A stretch of DNA of 64,000 nucleotides. Origin: Zygaena filipendulae (lineage: Eukaryota; Arthropoda; Insecta; Lepidoptera; Zygaenidae). Position 1 is the stretch's first letter. Each line of letters starts with the position of its first letter. Made by a program: the position numbers and the translations under genes. The DNA lies in NCBI GenBank assembly GCA_907165275.2, contig OU015655.1:9746501-9810500 (forward strand), written 5' to 3'. Below the pieces are notes generated by a model. It made no database searches. It had not been told where the DNA came from and worked only from the letters and a program-made list of their open reading frames with translations. Shown piece after piece: positions 54,201 through 64,000 of the stretch.

Positions 54201-57200
54201 ACGGCAAAAGAAATCTCGTTCATAGTTTCAAATCCGTTCAGCCGTTTTTGCGTGATTGAGTAACAAACATCCAAACATCCACACTTTCACATTTACAATA
54301 TGTATTATAAGTAGGATGAATCCTTATTTCCCTTGTTCACGGCATCACGCGTGAAAGGCTGGACCAATTTCGCTAATTCCTTTTTAGTTGTGTGTTGTTA
54401 TTGTTAAGGAGAAGAAGAATAAAAGAAGTTTGGAGTTCCTGCGGTAATTCCGAAACTCACGCGGGTGAAACCGCGGGGCACAGCTAGTTGTAAAATAAAT
54501 AAGTAAATCTACAAACTTGGTTCTTTAGTTCGTTGGTTGTTTATTAAACGTAGGTACCTACATACCACACGATCGTGAACATGACTGAAGGAATCCCTAA
54601 ATTACGTTATGAGACGCCCTATAGTTCAGCTTAGATAAATTGGAACTCACGCGGGTGAAACCGCGGGGCACAGCTAGTTGTAAAATAAATAAGTAAATCT
54701 ACAAACTTGGTTCTTTAGTTCGTTGGTTGTTTATTAAACGTAGGTACCTACATACCACACGATCGTGAACATGACTGAAGGAATCCCTAAATTACGTTAT
54801 GAGACGCCCTATAGTTCAGCTTAGATAAATTGGAATTCTTTGGTCAAATGAAAGTTTTGTCTACATCAAAAACTCAAAATATGCATTCACTCTTTTTCAC
54901 GTAGGTACTTAATTGAGGGCAATAAAACATTTTCCATCTTATTTATACATAGAACTATAGTATATCTTTGCACAAAATTATTGGACGGACTGAGTCAATA
55001 TTATACCTACTTACATTTTTTTTTTGCCAAACATAATACGAGTGAAACCGCGAGAAAAATTAGTGTAAGTATACAATGAGTAACAGCTGTCTATACTTTC
55101 GAAATGACCTCCGATTTCCGCCCATAAATCTTGCTTTCGGCAAGTCGTTCAATGCCATAAAGCACGAGGTTAACCGGTGACCGAAATGTCAATCAATGAA
55201 ACAACTTTAACCTACTCCAGCACAGAACTCTCTCACTGAACCACTGTACCTATCTAAGTAACCATCGGATTGTCATGAATTGACACATCGATCTTATGCC
55301 AGTTTGGTATTAGATACGCGTTTGTTTCGTGTTTCCAGTTAACTCCGAGTACCCCGACTCCTACTTTATTATTAAAAGTGATTACATATTTTTGACGCGG
55401 ACTGTACTAGAAAGCGCGTATAGCTAAGCGGTAACTGTAAACTTGAAAAAAATGCGCAATAGGTATTCCATACCTATTGCGCATGTTCCATACCTACTAA
55501 TATTATAAATGCGAAATTAACTCTATATGTCTGTCTGTGAGAAACAGCTAGATAAGCTCAAGTACATAGATGGCAGGAAAGGCTTGCGGTGTTTTTGTGG
55601 CACGCACGGATAAACCACACTGACTTTTATTAGAATTACCTATAATATTATGCATATAAATAAGTTCATCTTTATCCTCTTAAATTAATTCAACTGCCAC
55701 ATTTTTTGCTAATGTTATTTCTGTGTGGCAGAATCCGACCCGCATGCATAGTTGGTTAATTTTATGGTTTTTTGCTATGTCGCGTTATCAGTGCAACGAA
55801 TTTGACTCCAACTCTATGAACTCCGTAAATTGTAACTTTAGTGTTCGTTTTATTGGCACATAATTCTGTTATTACTGTGCTGTTTACTTCCACTGGCTAT
55901 CTAACATAATGATAACGCACGTACAAACATACAAGCGTACAGCGGGAAGCATTTATGTGCAGGATTATTGTAACAAAAGGAACTCTTGCGTAAAAATGTT
56001 AGACCGATATAAACTATGTGCGACAAGACGTACCCAGGCAAAGTACTTGTAAAAATGGATTCTAAGAAATCAAACTAAGCATAATAAATGTTTATGATGT
56101 GTATTTGAACGCTTTTTACTAATACAGTGTCCAGTCCCCCCCATAGCCTGGCATCTTTGAGGCATACTTTCTACTAAATTATTTTTTATATTTTATTGAT
56201 GACTCAGCTCGGCAGCGGAGTGGGTATTTTTTCCACGCAACTTTAGCTTTATCAGTGCCCAAACATTTTCTATGAGGTTCGCGTCTGATTGTGTGGGAGA
56301 AAAAACCGCATCCTAGCGCGATGCGTACGCGGCGCTCATCGTGAGAAACGTGCTCTCTCTCCGAAAGTTGTGGGCGCACTAAACGTATATTAGGCATAAA
56401 ACCACTTTACGAGTTACAACTTACAACCATTTTTAATACGAAACTTACTTACCCCGGGTACGCTCTTTTCGAACAGACTGAAGGTCCGGAAGGGTTCGGA
56501 CACAAGAACAATAATTTTAATACAAAATAGTACTCTTTTTTATTGTCACAATAAAATGACAGGACAAAATTTCATGATGATCGGTTGGGTAGTGGCGTGA
56601 AATCTTAACAAAGAGCCAAACAACAAACTTACACTCACATTTTTTATATTTAGTTACAATTATTTACCTTTTATTTCTCGTATATGTTTATTCATTTAGT
56701 TTTATCATAAAACAGTTATTGAAATGATCCCTTTTTGTATTTTACTGTAACGCAAATATTTAATATTTGTTTTATATGTATATTTTATTCTCTATAATTG
56801 TTTTTATATTGGCTATAATTAAAACACAGCGCAGCGCCACAGCGCTAAAGGTTGACTGAAAAGAAGCAGCCTTTGAGCGGGTCTGTCCTTTGGTCTATCT
56901 GTTTACAGTCTACTCACTCATCAAGTATATGTCTATGTCATCACACGAAAATTGTTTGACGGTTTTGATTGAAACTTGGTATGTATTCTATGTTGACTCG
57001 GAAAAAAGCAAAGACCTACCTAAGGTAACTTCGGTTTTTGCGGGTAAGTACCTATAAAGAATATTTTTTATCGTAGTAAAACCGCGGCATAATACGTACC
57101 TATTGTACAATCATTTACCGTAGAAAGTGCATTCTCTTCATGAATCTCATTTTTGCTAGTGGAAAGTTTTTGCATTTGCAGTTTAAAGTAATGTTAATTT

Positions 57201-60200
57201 ATTCATCTCTTATTGTAACGCATAATTTACCGCGTTTTTGGCCGCGTAAATTTTATCAAAAACAAACTTGTAAAAAAGTCCAAGTCTCGCAACTCAGTTC
57301 TTCTACAGTAAAAAGTTGTGAGATCAATGTAATACCAAGTCGGTTAATTTATTCAGTGCCTACTTAAGGGTCCTTCTGTCTAAAGTTATCATGTTATAAG
57401 CTAATCTAATAACATTTTATAGTGACCATATCAAATTTAAAAATCTTTTATGTTTTAAATAGATTGATTGGCTTGGCGATCACGTGAAAACACAATATAT
57501 CTCACATGCAATACATAATTATGGTTCTAAACAATCTAATTTAATTACAATATGTATTACTTGTGACATACATTGTGTTTTCACATGATCGCCAAGCCAA
57601 TCAATCTATTTAAAACATAAAAGATTTTTAAATTTGATATGGTCACTATAAAATGTTATTAGATTAGCTTATAACATGATAACTTTAGACAGAAGGACCC
57701 TTAAGTAGGCACTGAATAAATTAACCGACTTGGTATTACATTGATCTCACAACTTTTTACTGTAGAAGAACTGAGTTGCGAGACTTGGACTTTTTTACAA
57801 GTTTGTTTTTGATGGGATCTCATTTCTTTTTGTAAATGATCTTCCTCCTTTGAGCAATTTAGTCTACTTTTATAATATAAACACATGGCCCATTCTTGCT
57901 TTTTCATTCCGTTGACCATTGTAGGTACCTTTGAACATAATTATGTCTAGGTAACTATGTATCTACACTTTATATCTAGGTAGGTAACTAGCTACACTTA
58001 TTATTATTATTTATTAATATCTGGGCAACCGAGCTTCGCTCAGCTTAAATAGCTGTTAACCGCGGTTTAATCCACGTTAATTTCGGAGATCCCGCGGGTA
58101 TTCTGAGATAAAAGTACTACCCTATGACCTTTCCTGTACCCTTAACGTGTAGTATGCAATAATTAATTCACCCGCGTTGATATCAGAGTTCGCGCGGGAA
58201 TTCCAGAAATGAATCCTAGCTAGATCGATTTATGGCCCCCGAAATCCCCTGTATACAAAATTTCATGAAAATCGTTGGAGCATTCAGATTAGGGTAATTT
58301 TATCTCGGAATTTCCGAAGGATCTCCGAAATTAACGCTGGTGAAATCTCATGAAATTTTGCATGCACGTTGTCAGGGGTAAAGAAAACCTAGGGATATAG
58401 GGTACTAACTACTTTGCATCTCTGAATTCCCGCTGGATCTCCGAAATTAACGCGGGTGAAACCGCGGGGAACAGCTAGTCTCATATATCTATATGGGATT
58501 ACAAAGTTATTTGTGCAGTTGGTACATATAACTGCATATATAACTTTGTAATTCCATACATTTATATGGGATTACAAAGTTATTTGTGCAGTTGGTACAT
58601 ATAACTGCATATATAACTTTGTAATTCGATACATTTATATGGGATTACAAAGTTATTTATGCAGTTGGTGTATCTAGAAAACTGGACCGAAATTGCAAAA
58701 TATTTTAATTTTTCCTTGATTTATACAATAAACACTAATTGTATTCTAAATTTCAAACTTCTATGTCTGCTAGAAGTGCCTTAGAGTTTTGATGATCGGT
58801 CAGTGAGTGAGTGAGTGACCTACAAAATTAAGGAACTTTGACTAGTTATAATTCTTAAACTACTGGTTCAAATCGAATGAAATTTAAATTATACCGTCTT
58901 TATACAATACCTGCTTGTTTACTAAAAATTCAGGCTTCTAGTTTTATCCACAACGAAGTTATAGGGGGTCGAAAATGGCCTGAATTGCTTCGAGAAAAGG
59001 ATAGTACGGCCGTGCCGCTTTTGTTGCTCGACTTGGCGGGGGCACTGCCGTGCCCCCAGATTATCGCCTCAGGATCCCCAGAACAGGTTTTGTACCGGGA
59101 TTAAAATCACACAGGATAAATAGCACATCTTCACCTATCTCTGTGCAAAAGATAATGGCTGTATTATATCCACTTCTCAACACACAGATCTACTTGATCC
59201 CACAGTAAGCTATTATTAGCTTTTGTCGTGAAAACCAAGAAAATGTGGTATACTACATAGAAATACATATATAAACACACCCAGACTGGAAAGTGGAACC
59301 CTGTGTTCATCACACATAGTACACCCCCACTGGCAATCGGACCCGGAACCTCTTGATGAGCGGGCTGGCATGGTAACCTAACCTTAGTTTTGCAGTGTGT
59401 AGTGTGTAAGTTGCAACTTGCAGTACATATAGGTTGATGAGAAGTGATGTTCTATCATAATTATACGAAGGCTTCGTCCGAAGAGATTAGAGTATACTTG
59501 TAGTAGTACGTATAGACTCGCCATTCTTCCGTATAATCTTATTTATATGTGTTTTCTCTCCATAAAATTGGATATTAACGCCGACTATACAAAGTTTAAC
59601 ACTCTTTCAGGTTAATAAAAGGCATCTCAATTAAACAGTAGGAATCTGCATGCATATAGTTACTTGTTGTATGGACGGCTGGCGGCTTAGTTACTTAGGT
59701 ATATAGGCATCGACAAATGACTTGAGGTAAAACGAGAAAATTAATCTGAAAACGCGACGGGAAGAGAATAACAAGTAGGTATGATCCATATTATAATCTC
59801 TGCAGACAGGTCATTAAAATCTATATCTATACTAATATTACTAGCTGTCCCCCGCGGTTTCACCCGCCGGAATTCTCGCAGGAACTCCGGAATTACTGCG
59901 GGTGAAACCGCGGTGAAATTCCGGAGTTCCCGCGAGAATTCCGGGATAAAAACTATCCCATCTTTTAAGTTGGACCATGTTATAAATGGTTACAAAATTT
60001 TATCAAAATCCGTTCAGTAGTTTCGGAGTCCATCGCGGACAAACAACGTGACACGTGATTTTTATATATTAAAAGTTTGTGAGTTTGTGACGTTGTAGGG
60101 GGTAATTTCTTGATCTACTGAACCGATTTTGAAAATTCTTTCACAACACAACTCAAGCTACAGTGATCCTGAGTGACATAGGGTTCTTTTTATCCCAGAA

Positions 60201-63200
60201 TTCCCGCGAGTATTCCGCGGGTAGAACCGCGCGGGTCAGCTAGTCTAATAGTATTTTATTAATTTACGAAATAAAAACCAGTCATAGTTTAAAAATATTT
60301 ACCTACATCTATTGAAATTCGTATGAAAACTATAGCCCCTGATGATATTTGAATGGATGTCACTTCTATTATACCTATACTTCTCAATGAATTTTGAATG
60401 CATAAGAAACTGACGTTAAGTATGATTAGTTTAGGCACCTACATACATAATATTAAGTAAGTCCATGTTTATTATGAACAATTTTTACGTAGGTATATTA
60501 TAGTTTGCTTATCAATCCGTGAGATCCATGAAGGAATTATTACCTTCATGGTGAGATCATATAACATCGCAACATTGTTTTTATATGACCATTCTCATTA
60601 AAACTTATGTAGGTAAATTCTAAATGTGACTGACTACAATATGGAAATATAATATCAAATGAAAACGGACTGTTGATTTAAATGATGACAGACCGATTAT
60701 TCCAGCTGCTTCTTCGAAATTTAACTGAGATTCTCACATAACAGAGTCGTTTAAAAGTAAAGCAAAAAGCTAGTGGGGTGTTTGAAAGTGCGCCGGTATC
60801 ACTGTCGCGCCCATAAATAATACACTTTATATGACAACCCCTCAGATAAACCATGGTTACTTTTATTATATCTTAACTAGTTTTACTCGCGTTTATTGGA
60901 ATTCCCACGGGAACTCCTGGAAGCTGACGTCTCCTAGTCCTAATTTTTAACGAATTTTAGCTTCATAAGCAGTTGCGAGATTTCGTGTTGAGTCACTGAG
61001 TTAGTGACCTTTCTCTTAAAACCTATAGAAACAGATACATAATGACAGTGGGATACTTCAGAAAAAAAAATGCTTTTAGGAATAATATCTGGGCGACCGA
61101 CCTTCGCTCGTAACGTCATCTGTTGTTAAGTAGAAAAGCAGTACTAAACACTCATTTTTCATTGCCTGAAAACACGGATAAAACGTTTTCTAAAAATGAA
61201 ACCTAGCTACGTAGATCGATTAATCGCTCTCGGAACCCCCTGCATACTAAATTTCATCAAAATCGTTGGAGCCGTTTCCGAGAATCAGATTATATAGGTA
61301 TAGTATATACAAAAATTGCTCGTTTAAAGACAATAGATTGACATGTGTTTTACTGACCTGTGTATAAACTAGAGGTACACAAACGGTGTCGTAGCCTATC
61401 AGGGCGCCAAGTCTTCTCCTGATATCTGACAGCTCCACTAGCAACGTCTGAACGATGTGATCGCTGGTGATCAGTCCTTCCTTCCGCGCTCTGTTAATGA
61501 TATTAGTGGCCCACACCAAAGGCATCCAATACTTCGACATGGGACTCTTACCATCCATTTTCTCGAATACTTTTCGTTCGCTCTCTAGCATCAAGCCTGC
61601 AATTAAAAATACAAAAGTACTTTTAGTGAATGTGGATATAGAACAGAATACTCTGAACGTTACACAACTGCAACTTTTCAATTCACCGTGGCAACTGGCA
61701 ATAGTTAATACGTAGCTTAGGTAGATACGGAGGTATATCTGTATTGAAACAATTTTATCGTTTTTACCTAAATATATAATATGCTCTTGTAGTGTTACAA
61801 AATGATGTTTTATATTATGACTAGCTGTCCCCCGCGATTTCATCCGCGGAAATTTCGGAGTTCCCGCGGAGGTTGCGGGAAAAAAGTACTCTATGTCCTT
61901 CTTTGTACCCCGACAGTAGTTTGTGTCGGAGTTCCCGCGGGAATTTCGGGATTAAATAGTTTTAATCCGGAATTATTGCGGGTGAAACCGCGGTGAAATT
62001 CCGGAGTTCCCGCGAGAATTCCGGGATAAAAACTATCCTATCTTTTAAGTTGGACTATATTATAAATGGCTACAAAATTTTATCAAAATCTGTTCAATAG
62101 TTTCGGAGTCCATCGCGGACAAACAACGTGACACGTGATTTATATATATTGAGATTAAGAAGATAAGATATAATTCAGGAGCACTGCCATCATCTCTTTC
62201 GGTGGCATATAAACTTAAACAGAAATTTCATCTGTTTAAATTTTGACTTTAAAATGGTTTTAAGTAAAATGGTAAAAATTTCCATTAATGGTTTTAAATA
62301 AGACTTTTAGAGATGGTGGTAGACGGCCAGGTGGTGAGGATACCTACTTAAAACCGTTTTAAAGTCAAGATTTAAACAGATGAAATTTCTGTTTAAGTTT
62401 ATATGCCACTAAAAGATGTCCGAGTTCCCTAGTACGAGTAGTACGTCATATCAACTACTATTTTTGACTTTTATTATATACTAGCTGTGCCCCGCGGTTT
62501 CACTCGCGCGAAAAGTTTTTATACTACAACTTTTTTTCTCGTGATCCGATTTCAATGAAACAAAGCCTATATGTAGCTCCAGGCTAAGCTTAATCTAGCT
62601 GTGAAAACAGATTCGGAGATTATCCCGAACAGACAGAACTCTACTGAACGGATTGTCATGCGGTAGACAGAAAATATTAAAAAAAAACCTTTTTTTGTGG
62701 TTGATTAGTGGTTACTCTTCGTTTATCGTCCCCTGTCGGTTTTTGTTAAAAATATTCAATGTACAGAATCGCGGATTCTACTCTTTTATTATAGTATAGA
62801 TCTAACAAAAAACCGATTTTCAAAATTCTCTCACTAAAATTATACATAATAGTAATACATAATAAATATTATGTAGGTCTATGCTATACTAGCTATCGCC
62901 ACGGCTTTCCATGGGGCAATAATAATAATAATAGCCCGCAGCGTTTGTTCTGGCCACGCTGAGGAGTCATCCTACGCCGTCTTTTCCCTCGTGAAAAGAC
63001 GGGCAGTAGTGAGTTTCAAAAATAATAATAATAATCCACTTCATAACACACGGATCTACTTGATCCCACACTAAGCTATGATCTGGTGTGTGTGTTTGTA
63101 GGTATTCGCGAATTATGCATATTATATAAGTAGTGTATAAATTGAATGTAGGTACGCGGTCAAGGAGCGATAGATGAAGACGAGTGTGAATTCTCACCAG

Positions 63201-63327
63201 AGTCAACGACATGTTGCCACGTTGGGAAGCGCCGCTTCACTCTCAACGAAACCCTTTGAAGTGTGATGACGTACGCCAGTATGGCATATCTTACGATGTT
63301 CCGTCTCATCAGACGACCGGTCTCGTC
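48265..63327 (-). CDS. Best: Bestrophin chloride channel, C-terminal part (partial, continues past right edge)
   Basis: Seven exons, 63198-63327, 61358-61596, 53921-54049, 52858-52965, 50691-50924, 49592-49862 and 48265-48842, join in phase into 562 residues plus stop. Visible family marks in order: [16 protein letters not shown] with [33 protein letters not shown] and [34 protein letters not shown] with [30 protein letters not shown] followed by the DDDD calcium-clasp cluster and [26 protein letters not shown] with [10 protein letters not shown]. These are the transmembrane core and Ca2+ clasp of bestrophins, pentameric Ca2+-activated Cl-/bicarbonate channels. The last two exons encode a long basic, then Ser/Pro/Thr-rich cytosolic tail, longer than the core needs. 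The N-terminal exon with the first membrane helix lies beyond 64000. Introns up to 7.3 kb hold Helitrons, SINE pieces and a 263-bp-arm inverted repeat. The family is certain; the paralogue number is not. Confidence 0.95.
50440..50582 (+). mobile_element. Helitron 3' part
   Basis: CTATCATCATGAAATGCAT, CATCAGGGGTATAGAAAAGG, then AACTCCGCGGGTGAACCCGG and an end at CTAG; in a bestrophin intron. Confidence 0.6.
50987..51199 (+). mobile_element. Complete non-autonomous Helitron
   Basis: Starts TCCTTACTATTATCCTTATG after A and ends GAAACCGCGGGGAGCAG-CTAG before T. A second, diverged copy follows at once (51201-51384). Confidence 0.85.
51201..51384 (+). mobile_element. Diverged Helitron, head to tail with the previous
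   Basis: GGTATTATAAATACGAATA, TACACGTTGTCAGGGGTACA and a weak 3' end TAAACCTCGGGAAACAG. Confidence 0.6.
51437..51473. mobile_element. 21-bp micro-insertion with perfect 8-bp duplication
   Basis: AAATGAAC at 51437-51444 and 51466-51473 flanks an insert beginning CAGAGAGAAGGTAATC and ending ACTTG, inside a bestrophin intron. Confidence 0.85.
52260..52340 (+). mobile_element. Helitron 3' end fragment
   Basis: GCAGGTGAAACCACGGGGCA then CAG and CTAG before T. Confidence 0.55.
52433..52669 (+). mobile_element. 237-bp MITE, copy 3
   Basis: Same length and ends, in a bestrophin intron. Confidence 0.8.
53246..53544 (-). mobile_element. Helitron of the ~310-bp family, copy B
   Basis: Same family as 41524-41839, with CTAG/A and TC/T borders both intact; it is in a bestrophin intron. 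Confidence 0.9.
54135..54489 (+). mobile_element. Dispersed repeat and Helitron 3' end
   Basis: Begins AAACCGACCAAGTGCGAGTC, a sequence often seen in lepidopteran DNA, then passes into a Helitron ending TTTGGAGTTCCTGCGG and GAAACCGCGGGGCACAG-CTAG before T. Confidence 0.5.
54454..54833 (+). repeat. Exact 190-bp tandem duplication
   Basis: 54454-54643 and 54644-54833 appear identical by eye. The unit starts in the Helitron 3' end (AACTCACGCGGGTGAAACCG) and runs 155 bp into its flank. It is in a bestrophin intron. Confidence 0.9.
54834..57254. other. Bestrophin intron, mostly featureless
   Basis: No exon of bestrophin fits here and no repeat pair was spotted apart from ACTAATATTATAAATGCGAA at 55497 (Helitron 5' fragment). 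Confidence 0.35.
57255..57813. repeat. Long inverted repeat, 263-bp arms
   Basis: Arms 57255-57517 and 57551-57813 with a loop of about 33 bp and only a few mismatches. It starts ATCAAAAACAAACTTG and is mirrored by CAAGTTTGTTTTTGAT. A minus-strand frame enters the right arm from outside ([20 protein letters not shown] onwards, 57919 down), family unknown. It is in the large bestrophin intron. Confidence 0.9.
58050..58478. mobile_element. Cluster of Helitron fragments in both orientations
   Basis: Reverse pieces at 58050-58230 (TTAACCGCGGTTTAATCCAC) and a forward copy ending GAAACCGCGGGGAACAG-CTAG at 58478. Confidence 0.65.
58490..58670 (+). repeat. 73-bp tandem repeat of palindromic units
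   Basis: GGGATTACAAAGTTATTTGT recurs at 58495, 58568 and 58641 (the last with one change). Within each unit GATTACAAAGTTAT is mirrored by ATAACTTTGTAAT, so each folds back on itself. Confidence 0.85.
59160..59400 (-). repeat. SINE-like repeat
   Basis: CACAGATCTACTTGATCCCA (also at 63049 as CACGGATCTACTTGATCCCA) followed at a distance by the tRNA-like GGAACCTCTTGATGAGCGGG, reverse orientation. Confidence 0.5.
59841..60072 (-). mobile_element. Helitron with doubled 3' hairpin
   Basis: CTAG at 59841 after A, then CCGCGGTTTCACCCGCCGG and an inverted second copy (CTGCGGGTGAAACCGCGG). The body, from GGTGAAATTCCGGAGTTCCC on, is shared nearly identically with 61990-62150. Confidence 0.75.
60073..60243 (+). 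mobile_element. Helitron, forward
   Basis: GTTTGTGAGTTTGTGACG near the start, GATCCTGAGTGACATAGGG inside and GAACCGCGCGGGTCAG-CTAG at the end. Confidence 0.65.
60244..61357. other. Bestrophin intron, no further feature
   Basis: A short reversed Helitron piece at 60880-60930 (CTAGTTTTACTCGCG). Otherwise nothing seen. Confidence 0.35.
61821..62155 (-). mobile_element. Helitron with doubled 3' hairpin, second copy
   Basis: CTAG at 61821 after A. Same inner structure as 59841-60072 but with an extra CGGAGTTCCCGCGGGAATTT block. Confidence 0.75.
62198..62417. mobile_element. MITE with ~70-bp TIRs
   Basis: GTGGCATATAAACTTAAACA and CTGTTTAAATTTTGACTTTA at the left are mirrored at the right with few changes. 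Total about 220 bp. Confidence 0.8.
62481..62800 (-). mobile_element. Helitron of the ~310-bp family, copy C
   Basis: Same family and intact borders; it carries an internal duplication around ACAGACAGAACTCTACTGAACGG. Confidence 0.9.
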
Positions 63328-63330
63328 CTG

Positions 63331-64000
63331 TTAATAATTTTAGTGCAATTTAATAAAATATAATACCTAATAATGCTTGGACACTATCACACAGTGCCAA
63401 CTGCCACTAGATCCCAAACTAAACGGAGCTTATAGTATTATATCTGTATAGACAAAATGTACCTATAGTAGGTACTTATATACTTTTATGGTAAACTAGT
63501 TTTTTTTTTCTTATTAAAAACCAATAAGTACAAAATACAAAATTCACATATTTACAGTGCAACAAAAACCAAATTTGGTTTGTCTGTGCACTGAGACGGT
63601 TTGAGGCTACATTTACGTTGTTCTCTGTGTTAAACAGTCGATAGATAAACAGATCTTCCGACCTATCCCTACCTACTTTTGATACATAGGTACTAAAAAC
63701 CTAGACTCCAAGTAAACACTAATGTTCATCGCATAAATGGTAACACTGATGCAAGGATCAAACCTTCGACACCTGACGTAGCAGTCAGGTACCTCTACAG
63801 TCTACACCGATGACGCTGTCAATAGGCGATTTACCTACTAATAAAATGGTTCCTACACTAACTTAGTACAGTAAGTACACTAGGTACCTATCTACAAAAG
63901 CCATCAGAAGTTAAAGGTTCATAAACTAAAGTAAGTACCTACTAGTAAACGTGGAGCACATTTTAATTGATCGATATTAATAAAAACCAGTCTGAAGATT
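63331..64000. other. Bestrophin intron at right edge
   Basis: No candidate for the missing N-terminal bestrophin exon on the minus strand. GTAGGTACCTA-type short repeats only. Confidence 0.4.

Noticed and set aside
58490..58670. CRISPR-like array (regular 73-bp spacing)
   Set aside because: Eukaryotic context, no spacers: the whole unit repeats.

Overview
This window looks like nuclear DNA of a moth or butterfly (Lepidoptera). It is AT-rich, its genes have long introns, and it is packed with short non-autonomous Helitrons of the type common in Lepidoptera: 5'-TC start, a start-proximal ACTAATATTATAAATGCG block, and a 3' end with a CCGCGG hairpin closing on CTAG between host A and T. No annotation was available; gene models were built by hand from reading frames, splice sites and phase bookkeeping.

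Five host genes can be supported. (1) Minus, 1384-9179: the 5' half (460 codons, 8 coding exons) of Unr/CSDE1, a multi-cold-shock-domain RNA-binding protein that runs off the left edge. (2) Minus, 17705-22013: a complete 6-exon, 300-residue membrane-anchored trypsin-fold protein that has lost its catalytic Ser and Asp. (3) Minus, 27124-37086: a complete 8-exon, 408-residue protein with two CCCH zinc fingers and a downstream CxxC pair at residues 314/317. This is best explained as Masculinizer (Masc), the lepidopteran male-determining and dosage-compensation factor. (4) Plus, 45285-46445: an intronless 386-residue protein with two Tudor modules. (5) Minus, 48265-63327: the 3' part (562 residues, 7 exons) of a bestrophin chloride channel, running off the right edge.

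The rest is mostly mobile DNA: about 25-30 Helitron copies in two body families sharing one 3' end, several MITE families (a 237-bp family with three copies, a near-perfect 231-233 bp hairpin family with three copies, TA-flanked and other TIR elements), decayed LINE reverse transcriptase and RNase H fragments, a gypsy-type fragment, tRNA-derived SINE pieces, and a very young poly(A) retro-insertion with a 12-bp target duplication. Four long inverted repeats (arms of about 263, 275, 585 and 830 bp) stand out. Two of them carry parts of what may be one uncharacterised transposon-encoded protein family.

The most unusual signal is a family of 20-25 bp insertions, each flanked by a perfect 8-bp direct repeat. 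Six copies show the duplication, and one has its empty site preserved in the other arm of an inverted repeat in this same window. They look like a class of extremely short mobile sequences, or solo transposon ends. The second major point is the Masc candidate, whose introns hold a 2-kb hairpin-forming locus, a LINE fragment and two MITE families, and which lies about 8 kb from a divergently transcribed Tudor gene.
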